DNA from: Neolewinella aurantiaca
GTDB taxonomy: Bacteria; Bacteroidota; Bacteroidia; Chitinophagales; Saprospiraceae
NCBI RefSeq assembly: GCF_008014675.1
Contig: NZ_VOXD01000029.1
Span: 16,817-80,816 of the forward strand
DNA: 64,000 bases
Direction of reading: 5' to 3'
Positions 35,796 through 42,953 of this stretch are shown here, in pieces. The notes beneath the pieces are model-generated. The model worked only from the letters and a program-made list of their open reading frames with translations, was not told the DNA's origin and searched no databases. The translations under genes were made by a program, and so were the position numbers. Every line of letters starts with the position of its first letter. Position 1 is the stretch's first letter.

Positions 35796-37448
35796 ATGAC
35801 TCACGAATGGCTTAGGCTCGATCCTGCCGATAACTTATTGGTCGCACTGCGTGACTTCCCCGCGGGACACAATATCGACGTTGCGGGAAAACCGTTGTGT
35901 CTGCAGAATGCTGTCCGCGCAAAGCATAAGTTCACCGACCGCTCCCTGGCCGTTGGTGAGCAACTTTTTATGTACGGGGTACTGGTGGGCGAAGCCACGG
36001 AGGCCATTCCTGCCGGAGGATTGATCCACACGGGCAACGTAGTTCATGCAGCACAATCCTACGGCGCCCGCAAACAGGGCTACACCTGGAGCCCTCCGGA
36101 TGTAAGCAAATGGGAAGGTCGGGAGTTCCTCGGGTATCACCGCGCCGGTGGCGCGGTTGGCACGGCCAATTACTGGCTGGTTATTCCGCTGGTTTTCTGC
36201 GAAAACCGCAATGTGGAAACCATCCGCGACGCAATGATCGATCAACTGGGGTACGGCCGTCAACCGGATACGATCGTCGACGTGCACCGGCTCGTAGATG
36301 CCTACCGATCCGGTGCAGACGTTGAAGCGATCCTGCAACTCGACCCGCTGCGGAAAGGAAGCGAAGTGCAGCCCGAGAAAGTATTCCCTAACGTAGACGG
36401 CATCAAGTTCCTGACCCACGACGGTGGCTGTGGTGGCATCCGGCAAGACGCGGAAGTGCTCTGCGAATTACTGGCGGGTTACATCAGTCACCCCAACGTT
36501 GCGGGTGCTACGGTGCTAAGTCTTGGTTGCCAGAACGCACAGATTCCCATCCTGCAGGAAGCCCTGAAAAAACGAGGTGCTGCCGGTGATAAAACGGTCT
36601 TTTATCTCGAACAGCAGGCGAGCAACAGCGAACGCTCGTTCGTGGCAGAAGCGGTGAAGTTCACCTTTGCCGGGCTCATGGAAGCCGATCTTTGCACCCG
36701 CGCTCCGGCGCCCTTATCTGCCCTTACCTTAGGACTCGAGTGTGGTGGCTCCGATGGTTTCTCCGGCTTGTCTGCCAATCCGGTTCTGGGCCACGTGTCT
36801 GACTTATTGGTAGCGCTGAAAGCAAAAACAGTTCTTGCCGAATTCCCCGAACTGAACGGGGTGGAACAGGAGATGATCGACCGCTGCGCAAGCCCTGAAC
36901 TGGCCGATAAATTCTCGGCGCTCATGCGGGCCTATTCCGACGCGGCGGAAGCCGTAGGCTCCGGCTTCAAAAACAATCCCTCTCCGGGAAACATCAGGGA
37001 CGGCTTGATCACCGACGCTATGAAATCGGCCGGCGCAGCCAAAAAAGGGGGCTCCGGACCAGTTGCGGATGTACTCGACTACGCCGAGCCCGTCACCAAA
37101 GCCGGCCTGAACCTGCTGTGTACGCCGGGCAACGATGTGGAAAGCACCACCGGCCTGGCCGGTTCCGGCTGTAACCTCATCGTCTTCACCACCGGCCTCG
37201 GCACACCCACCGGAAACCCCATTGTTCCGGTAGTCAAAATGGCCAGTAATTCAATACTTGCCGGGCGCATGGCAGATATTATCGACTTCGATGCCGGGCC
37301 GGTCATTACCGGAGAAGAATCCATCGCCGAACGTGGCGAAGCACTGCTGGAACTGCTGATCGAGGTAGCCTCCGGAAAATACCAAACCGCAGCCCAACGC
37401 CTGGGGCAGGACGATTTTATTCCCTGGAAACGAGGCGTTTCCCTTTAA
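35796..37448 (+). CDS. uxaA: Altronate dehydratase (UxaA family)
   Basis: A 550-residue full-length enzyme. The N-terminal SAF-type domain (about 1-110: LDPADNLLVALRDFPAGHNI) is followed by the dehydratase domain with FLTHDGGCGGIRQD, SLGCQNAQIP, GLECGGSDGFSGLSANPVLG and LAGSGCNLIVFTTGLGTPTG, which carry the conserved cysteines and histidine of the UxaA/GarD superfamily. It converts D-altronate to 2-keto-3-deoxy-D-gluconate in the cytoplasm. uxaB begins 10 bases later, so they are co-translated. GarD (galactarate) is an alternative family member, but the uxaB neighbour settles the substrate. A family A repeat variant lies within the gene at 36691-36713. Confidence 0.93.
   Translation: MTHEWLRLDPADNLLVALRDFPAGHNIDVAGKPLCLQNAVRAKHKFTDRSLAVGEQLFMYGVLVGEATEAIPAGGLIHTGNVVHAAQSYGARKQGYTWSPPDVSKWEGREFLGYHRAGGAVGTANYWLVIPLVFCENRNVETIRDAMIDQLGYGRQPDTIVDVHRLVDAYRSGADVEAILQLDPLRKGSEVQPEKVFPNVDGIKFLTHDGGCGGIRQDAEVLCELLAGYISHPNVAGATVLSLGCQNAQIPILQEALKKRGAAGDKTVFYLEQQASNSERSFVAEAVKFTFAGLMEADLCTRAPAPLSALTLGLECGGSDGFSGLSANPVLGHVSDLLVALKAKTVLAEFPELNGVEQEMIDRCASPELADKFSALMRAYSDAAEAVGSGFKNNPSPGNIRDGLITDAMKSAGAAKKGGSGPVADVLDYAEPVTKAGLNLLCTPGNDVESTTGLAGSGCNLIVFTTGLGTPTGNPIVPVVKMASNSILAGRMADIIDFDAGPVITGEESIAERGEALLELLIEVASGKYQTAAQRLGQDDFIPWKRGVSL
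36691..36713 (-). repeat. Degenerate family A repeat inside uxaA
   Basis: Reverse-strand copy with a longer spacer; encodes part of DLCTRAPAPLSAL in the coding frame. TTTGCACCCGCG and GGCGCCC ends are kept. Confidence 0.5.
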
Positions 37449-37458
37449 AAAATTAACA

Positions 37459-38871
37459 ATGCTGAATCCTCAGGATTTTGACCGTCCGCAACGCCCTTTA
37501 CGCATCCTTCAGTTCGGAGGTGGCAACTTTCTGCGGGCCTTTGTCGACTGGATGATCGACGTTTTAAACGAACAAACGGACTTCAACGGTGGCGTGGTCA
37601 TCGTGAAACCAACCAGCCGTGGAGACTATACAGAACTCCGGGCGCAGCACGGCTTGTTCTCCGTGGCGCTCGATGGCATTCGTAAGGGAGAACTGATCAG
37701 CGACCGGCGGGTCGTAACCTGCGTGCAGCAGGTCATTCAGCCTTATACCGAGCGGGCCGCCTACCTGGCTACCGCCGAGCTGCCCGGGATGAGGTTCGTG
37801 ATTTCCAACACCACCGAAGCCGGTATCCGCTTCCGGGAGGAACCGCTTCCGGAAGAGGGAATGCCAACCGAGTTTCCGGCTAAACTCTGTTTGTGGCTCC
37901 ATCATCGGTTTCAGCATTTCGGGGCAGCAGGGCGCGGCCGCGGGTGCATTGTTTTGCCTTTGGAACTCATCGGGAACAACGGCGATGAACTCCGGGAATG
38001 CATCCTCAAGTACGCAGTGCACTGGGGCTTGTCGGATGCCTTCCGGCAGTGGATACAGGAGGAAAATCACTTCTGTAATACGCTTGTCGACCGTATCGTT
38101 TCGGGCTATCCTGCGGATCGCGCGGCGGCCATCGCCGCCGAGACCGGCCACACTGACCCCCTGCTCGTAGCCGGAGAATATTACCACAGCTGGGTAATAT
38201 CAGGCCCACCTCAAGTGGCTGAAGAACTGCCTTTTAGCGATACTGACCTCAACGTTACTTTTACCGATGACCTCGACGCGTACCGGGAGATTAAAGTCCG
38301 TATCCTGAACGGCGCCCATACCAGTATTGTACCTACAGGCTACCTTGCCGGCCTCGAAACCGTAGGCGATGTGATGGCCGACGCTGAAATGAGCGCGTTC
38401 CTGGACAGTGTTCTGAACGACGAAATCATCCCCTCGCTCGATTATCCGGAAGCTGAACTTAAAGCCTTCGCGGCCGATGTGCTCGACCGCTTCCGTAACC
38501 CAAGTATCCATCATAAACTGATGGACATCTCCCTGAATTCCACCAGTAAATTCAGGACCAGACTCTTGCCTTCATTACTGGCCTACCAAAAGAAAAAAGG
38601 CGAACTTCCGGCGGGCATTGTCCGCGCCTTCGCTGCCCTGATCCGGTTTTACCGGGGTGACCGCAATGGAGCGCCCATTGCCCTGCGGGATGCTGAAGAC
38701 CGCATTACCTTCCTTCAGCAGGAGTGGAGCCGGGTTACTGCCAACGAGCAAACAACGGTTCAGCTCGCACGTAACGTGCTCAGCAAAACGGATTGGTGGG
38801 GTACGGACCTCAACGAGGTGCCCGGCCTGACCGATGCGCTCAGTGCGGGAATTCAAAAATATCAAGCTTAA
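37459..38871 (+). CDS. uxaB: Tagaturonate reductase (UxaB, mannitol-dehydrogenase family)
   Basis: A 470-residue member of the long-chain mannitol dehydrogenase family. The nucleotide-binding motif is LQFGGGNFLRAFVDWM, followed by FVISNTTEAGIRF, LPLELIGNNGDELREC, CNTLVDRIVSGYP and the catalytic-region motif VRILNGAHTSIVPTGYLAGL. The order and length match bacterial UxaB, which reduces D-tagaturonate to D-altronate with NADH. It sits between uxaA and an SDR gene with gaps of 10 and 11 bases. Its substrate would be the product of the LgoD-like enzyme at 2338. A perfect copy of the dispersed repeat lies within it (37930-37948), encoding GRGRGC before the conserved CIVLPLELI strand. Confidence 0.92.
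   Translation: MLNPQDFDRPQRPLRILQFGGGNFLRAFVDWMIDVLNEQTDFNGGVVIVKPTSRGDYTELRAQHGLFSVALDGIRKGELISDRRVVTCVQQVIQPYTERAAYLATAELPGMRFVISNTTEAGIRFREEPLPEEGMPTEFPAKLCLWLHHRFQHFGAAGRGRGCIVLPLELIGNNGDELRECILKYAVHWGLSDAFRQWIQEENHFCNTLVDRIVSGYPADRAAAIAAETGHTDPLLVAGEYYHSWVISGPPQVAEELPFSDTDLNVTFTDDLDAYREIKVRILNGAHTSIVPTGYLAGLETVGDVMADAEMSAFLDSVLNDEIIPSLDYPEAELKAFAADVLDRFRNPSIHHKLMDISLNSTSKFRTRLLPSLLAYQKKKGELPAGIVRAFAALIRFYRGDRNGAPIALRDAEDRITFLQQEWSRVTANEQTTVQLARNVLSKTDWWGTDLNEVPGLTDALSAGIQKYQA
37930..37948 (+). repeat. Family A repeat inside uxaB
   Basis: Exact-consensus copy (spacer GC), translated in frame as part of AAGRGRGC in a loop before a conserved beta strand. Confidence 0.8.
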
Positions 38872-38882
38872 AAACGACCACC

Positions 38883-39677
38883 ATGGATTTGAAACTGAAA
38901 GATAAAGTTGTTGTTATTTCCGGCGCTGCGGGGCACCGCGGCAGCATTGGGGAGGTAATGATGCGGGCCATTGCCCGCGAGGGAGCCATCCCGGCAATTA
39001 TCGACCGTAACGCCCGTGGCTTCGGCTACGTGGAGGAACTACAGGCTGAAGGCGTCGATGCCTCGTTTTTCCAGACCGATGTAACCAAGCCCGAGCAGAT
39101 AAAAGCCGCCGTGGAAGGCGTGGTAGCCAAATACGGCCGCATCGATGTTCTGATCAACAACGTTGGCGTAAACGACGGGGTAGGGCTCGAGGGAAGCTAC
39201 GAAGACTTCATGTACAGCCTTCAGTTGAATATGGTGAGTTATTTCCTGTTGGCGAAGCACTGCCTGCCGCAGCTTAAAGCCGCGAAGGGCAACATCCTCA
39301 ACATTGGCTCTAAAGTCGGGTACACCGGCCAGGGCAACACTTCCGGCTACGCCGCTGCGAAGGGTGGGGTACTGGCGCTAACCCGCGAGTGGGCGGTAGA
39401 CTTCGTCAAGTGGGGTGGCCGCTCCAACGCCATCATCATCGCCGAAAGCTGGACGCCTGCGTACGATACGTGGATCAATTCCCTGCCTAACGGCAAAGAA
39501 AAGCTCAAGGGTATCGTAGAAAAGATCCCTCTGGAGAACCGAATGACTACTCCGGAGGAAATCGCCAACACGGCTATGTTCCTGATTTCCGGGTGTGCTT
39601 CGCACACCACGGGGCAGCATGTATTTTGCGACGGAGGTTACGTACATTTAGACCGGTCTTTGCTTACCCAGGAGTAA
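38883..39677 (+). CDS. Short-chain dehydrogenase, probable L-galactose/L-fucose 1-dehydrogenase
   Basis: A 264-residue classical SDR starting at ATG 38883 (MDLKLKDKVVVISG), inside a longer open frame. The cofactor motif is the variant SGAAGHRGSIGE, followed by VLINNVGVNDG, the catalytic serine in NIGSKVGYTG and the Y-A-A-A-K catalytic pair. It lies within the uxaA-uxaB-transporter-mutarotase run. SDRs in such runs oxidise the free aldose at C1 to the lactone, as in bacterial L-fucose dehydrogenases. Because the downstream enzymes are of the tagaturonate/altronate type, L-galactose is the better substrate. A lactonase to open the product was not found nearby. Direct sugar-acid oxidation is an alternative. 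Confidence 0.82.
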   Translation: MDLKLKDKVVVISGAAGHRGSIGEVMMRAIAREGAIPAIIDRNARGFGYVEELQAEGVDASFFQTDVTKPEQIKAAVEGVVAKYGRIDVLINNVGVNDGVGLEGSYEDFMYSLQLNMVSYFLLAKHCLPQLKAAKGNILNIGSKVGYTGQGNTSGYAAAKGGVLALTREWAVDFVKWGGRSNAIIIAESWTPAYDTWINSLPNGKEKLKGIVEKIPLENRMTTPEEIANTAMFLISGCASHTTGQHVFCDGGYVHLDRSLLTQE

Positions 39678-39768
39678 GCTTTTCCTTACGCGAGAGCATG
39701 GCGCGTTTTTACCGTCAGAACTGCCTTACCCATTATTCGATCACGCACTATCAGATTTAGCCTTTATT

Positions 39769-41145
39769 ATGGAAAACTCAAAAGCCTTAGTTCCCAAGCA
39801 GTACCTGCTGCCTTTCATTATCGTCACTTCGCTGTTTGCCCTGTGGGGTTTTGCCAACGACATCACCAACCCGATGGTATCTGCTTTTAAGAAGGTACTT
39901 GAACTGGACAACACCAAGGCGTCCTACGTACAGTTTGCCTTTTACATCGGCTACTTCTGCATGGCGCTCCCGGCCGCTATTTTTGCGAAAAAGTATTCGT
40001 ACAAGAAGTCAATCATTATCGGCTTAGCACTCTACGCTGTTGGTGCCCTGCTTTTCTACCCGGCCGCAAGCGCGGAGAGCTTCGGCTTCTTCCTGCTGTC
40101 CTACTTCGTCATTACCTGCGGACTGGCGTTTCTGGAGACCACCGCCAGCCCTTACGTGATGACGCTTGGCTCGGAGGAAACTGCGACGCAGCGCCTGAAC
40201 CTTGCCCAGGCCTTCAACCCGATCGGAGCGTTGGGTGGTTTGCTGGTTGCCCAACAATTCATCCTCGCCAAATTGCGGGTCGAAGAACTGGGGCGCTCTG
40301 CCTACGCTGCCCTGCCTGAAGGAGAGCGTCTCGGGCAGACGGCTGCCGACCTCGGTGCGCAGGCCTACGCTGCGCTGGATGCTACCGAAAAGGCGGGGAT
40401 CAGGACCTCCGACCTGGCCACCATTCGTAACCCCTACGTTGTGTTAGGGATCGCGGTTATCGCTATGCTGATGCTCTTTTTGGTCACCAAAATGCCGGAA
40501 AAAGAAGAGAAAGATGACGGGCTTGGTATCATGGCGGCCCTTGGCCGGTTGTGGTCCCAATCCCGCTTTGTTGGAGGGGTAATTGCGCAGGCTTTCTATG
40601 TGGGTGCGCAGATCATGTGCTGGACATACGTTTACCAACTGGCCGAATCTATTGGAATTGCCAACGCGGATGCGGTGTACTACGCTGTTGCTGCCCTGGT
40701 CATTTTCCTCGTTGGCCGCTGGATCGGAACTTTCCTGCTGCGGTACTTTACCGGAGGACGTCTGCTCTTCCTCTTTGCTGTAGGCGCAGGTATCCTGACG
40801 CTCTGTACCATTTTCATCCAGGGCATCGTGGGCCTCTACTGCTTAGTGGGTGTGTCGTTGTTCATGTCGATCATGTTCCCGACCATCTACGGCATTGCCC
40901 TTGAAGGGCAGGGGGAAGACGCTAAGTTCGGCGCTGCTTTTCTCGTGATGGCCATTGTGGGCGGAGCACTCATGCCGGTGATGCAGGGTAAAATTCTGGA
41001 CATCGGCGGCGGTGGCTACTCCGACACTTTGATAATGGGCGTTCCGGAAGTCAATTTTTCCTTCATTTTACCCTTCATCTGTTTCGTAATTGTAGCGGTC
41101 TACGGCTTGTCCGTTGCCGGTTACAGGCCCACTTCCACAGACTAA
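39769..41145 (+). CDS. fucP: FucP-type MFS sugar:proton symporter
   Basis: A 458-residue inner-membrane protein with about twelve hydrophobic helices. FALWGFANDITNPM in the first helix and GLAFLETTASPYVMTLG in the fourth correspond to the segments of E. coli FucP that contain its functionally important acidic residues, here D and E. QAFNPIGALGGLLVA and GALMPVMQGK fit the FucP/GluP branch. FucP accepts L-fucose and L-galactose, so both fit, and the surrounding catabolic genes favour L-galactose. A hydrophilic loop of about 60 residues (roughly residues 170-230) splits the two halves. The gene lies 91 bases after the SDR and 18 bases before the mutarotase. Confidence 0.9.
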   Translation: MENSKALVPKQYLLPFIIVTSLFALWGFANDITNPMVSAFKKVLELDNTKASYVQFAFYIGYFCMALPAAIFAKKYSYKKSIIIGLALYAVGALLFYPAASAESFGFFLLSYFVITCGLAFLETTASPYVMTLGSEETATQRLNLAQAFNPIGALGGLLVAQQFILAKLRVEELGRSAYAALPEGERLGQTAADLGAQAYAALDATEKAGIRTSDLATIRNPYVVLGIAVIAMLMLFLVTKMPEKEEKDDGLGIMAALGRLWSQSRFVGGVIAQAFYVGAQIMCWTYVYQLAESIGIANADAVYYAVAALVIFLVGRWIGTFLLRYFTGGRLLFLFAVGAGILTLCTIFIQGIVGLYCLVGVSLFMSIMFPTIYGIALEGQGEDAKFGAAFLVMAIVGGALMPVMQGKILDIGGGGYSDTLIMGVPEVNFSFILPFICFVIVAVYGLSVAGYRPTSTD

Positions 41146-41163
41146 CCACTAAAAAAAACCACC

Positions 41164-41526
41164 ATGGCTAAGCGCCAAATCCTTATTTGCGATCTGAAAA
41201 ATGATCCTGCCCTCATTGAACGGTACAAAGAGTACCATGCCGCCGGCAATGCCTGGCCGGAGATAACGGAAAGCATCACCTCGGCGGGAATAACAGGTAT
41301 GGAAATCTTCCTTGCCGGTAACCGCCTGGTGATGATTATGACCACCACGGATGATTTCGACTCTGCAGCAAAAGCAGCGGCGGATGCCGCTAACCCCAAG
41401 GTCCGGGAGTGGGAAACCCTGATGGATACCTTTCAGCAACGGTTGCCCTTCGCCCCGAATGGCGAAAAATGGGTTCGGGCGGAGCAGATTTTTGATCTAA
41501 CCGGCGCAAACGCAGGTGCAGTATAA
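41164..41526 (+). CDS. L-rhamnose/L-fucose mutarotase family protein (RhaM-like)
   Basis: A 120-residue cytoplasmic protein of the YiiL/RhaM (COG3254) family: YKEYHAAGNAWPEITESI carries the conserved active-site histidine, then GMEIFLAGNRLVMIMTT and MDTFQQRLPFAP. These ferredoxin-fold enzymes interconvert the anomers of L-sugars so that a dehydrogenase or isomerase can act. It is the last gene of the uxaA-uxaB-SDR-fucP run, 18 bases after fucP. In this setting it likely supplies the anomer of L-galactose used by the SDR. The extreme C-terminus (TGANAGAV) is encoded by a copy of the dispersed repeat at 41503-41520. Confidence 0.88.
   Translation: MAKRQILICDLKNDPALIERYKEYHAAGNAWPEITESITSAGITGMEIFLAGNRLVMIMTTTDDFDSAAKAAADAANPKVREWETLMDTFQQRLPFAPNGEKWVRAEQIFDLTGANAGAV
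41503..41520 (+). repeat. Family A repeat forming the mutarotase C-terminus
   Basis: Plus-strand copy (GGCGCA-AA-CGCAGGTGCA) just before the stop codon, adding about six residues after the conserved domain. Confidence 0.65.
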
Positions 41527-41557
41527 GGTTTTAAAACCCGGATTACTCCTCAATAAA

Positions 41558-41590
41558 ATGAGGTTCACGACGCTGTGTCGTGAACCTCAT
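41558..41590. terminator. Perfect hairpin between convergent genes, likely bidirectional terminator
   Basis: A perfect 14-base stem ATGAGGTTCACGAC / GTCGTGAACCTCAT with loop GCTGT lies between the mutarotase and the convergent phosphatase. The minus-strand reading is followed by TTTTATT, fitting termination of the phosphatase transcript. Confidence 0.8.
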
Positions 41591-41651
41591 CATCGGTATT
41601 TGTTATTTAGCGGTACGGTGCGTACACTCTATGCACCGTAACGGCACATCA

Positions 41652-42764
41652 TCACTTTCTGGCCTGCAGCCCGCGAAATGCGACCATCATTTTGTCGTAG
41701 ATCTCATTGTTGTTGTAAATCCCCGCGAATTCCTCCGCACCAGGGCCATAGGCGAAAACAGGGACCAGTGCGGCAGTATGGCCTCCGGTACTAAAGGTTG
41801 GTTTGACCTGACCGTAGTCGCGGCGTCCGAATACTGGAAGGGCCGATAGCGCAAGACCTCCGGTTTCGTGGTCGGCGGTTACAACCACGAGGGTATTACC
41901 GTCTTTCTCCGCAAAATCGAGAGCATTCGCTATTGCTTTCTCGAAGTCTAAGACCTCAGTAATCACGTAATCTGAATCATTGTTGTGGCCGCCCCAATCG
42001 ATCTGAGAACCTTCGACCATCAGGAAAAAACCGTCCTTGTCCCTGGCCAGGTAATCGATGGCCTGTGTTGTGGCCCGCGGGAGGAAATCGCCCCGGCCCT
42101 CGCTCATCTTAGGGAGTGCATCAGGAGCTAAAAGGTAAGCGTGGCGCTTACCGGCGTCGACCTGATCCGGAAGTCCGGTGGTGTCGACCATATATCCCCT
42201 GGCGGAGAGTTGGCTGAGTAGGTTTTCACCGTCTTTCCGGCCTTCAAAGTAGGTGTATCCGCCCGCAGCGGTATAATCCACCGGTGTTTTCAGAAAATCC
42301 GCAGCAATGTCTTCGTGCAGGTTGCGGCTTTTTACGTGAGCAAAAAACGACGCCGGGGTGGCGTGGGTAATGCTACTGGTTGCTACCAGCCCGGTTTTCT
42401 TCCCTTTTGCATAAGCCCATTCCAGAATCGTCTGCCGGGCTACCGTATCCTTGTCAACGCCGATAGCAGCGTTGTAAGATTTATAACCGGTTGAAAAGGC
42501 GGTTGCCCCCGCCGCAGAGTCGGTGATTTTCTCACCAACAGGAGTGTTTCTCTGCAGCCCGATGTGCCTGAATCTGGAAAAACTGGGCGTCTCTTCGCCG
42601 TACAGGTAAGCGGTGGTCACCTGGGTTAAACCCATTCCGTCGCCGATGAGAAAAATGATGTTTTTGGCTTTCCCCGCCGAAGGAGACGCTGGAACGGCTG
42701 AACGCTGACAGCTTATAAGCAAGACGCTTAAGCCAAGGAGCCAAAGAGTAGTAATTCTTACCAT
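41652..42764 (-). CDS. Alkaline phosphatase (PhoA-type) lipoprotein
   Basis: A 370-residue lipoprotein (lipobox VLLISC). The metal/nucleophile motifs are NIIFLIGDGMG, ITDSAAGATAFSTG (the expected nucleophile serine), HATPASFFAHVKSRN, IDWGGHNNDSD and VVTADHETGG, all characteristic of alkaline phosphatases. It should hydrolyse phosphate monoesters in the periplasm or at the surface. It is convergent with the L-galactose genes and separated from the other minus-strand genes by a terminator, so it is a lone unit. A role in the polysaccharide pathway is not evident; phosphate scavenging is the plain reading. No Pho box was identifiable. Confidence 0.92.
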   Translation of the reverse strand: MVRITTLWLLGLSVLLISCQRSAVPASPSAGKAKNIIFLIGDGMGLTQVTTAYLYGEETPSFSRFRHIGLQRNTPVGEKITDSAAGATAFSTGYKSYNAAIGVDKDTVARQTILEWAYAKGKKTGLVATSSITHATPASFFAHVKSRNLHEDIAADFLKTPVDYTAAGGYTYFEGRKDGENLLSQLSARGYMVDTTGLPDQVDAGKRHAYLLAPDALPKMSEGRGDFLPRATTQAIDYLARDKDGFFLMVEGSQIDWGGHNNDSDYVITEVLDFEKAIANALDFAEKDGNTLVVVTADHETGGLALSALPVFGRRDYGQVKPTFSTGGHTAALVPVFAYGPGAEEFAGIYNNNEIYDKMMVAFRGLQARK

Positions 42765-42881
42765 AATAATAGTATTGGTTGTTTATAGTTTAAGCCGGCA
42801 AGCTAAGTCAAGTGTATAAGCAGCCCTGCTTTTCGACTTTAAGTTTGTGTAAACTGGCAGGCTCGCTACTCTTTTCTACAT

Positions 42882-42918
42882 AAAAACGCACCTTCCGGAA
42901 TTTCCGGAAGGTGCGTTT
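42882..42918 (-). terminator. Rho-independent terminator for the minus-strand four-repeat gene
   Basis: AAACGCACCTTCCGGAA and its exact complement lie back to back. Read on the minus strand the hairpin is followed by TTTTT. It is 36 bases past the stop of the gene ending at 42954. Confidence 0.88.
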
Positions 42919-42953
42919 CATTCTTTGCCCTCAGGGCAAAACAGGTTTGGAGC

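Noticed and set aside
35796..41526. Reading the uxaA-rhaM run as an L-fucose pathway
   Set aside because: FucP, GH29 and mutarotase invite it, but L-fuconate has no C6 hydroxyl for tagaturonate/altronate chemistry, and fuconate dehydratase is absent.
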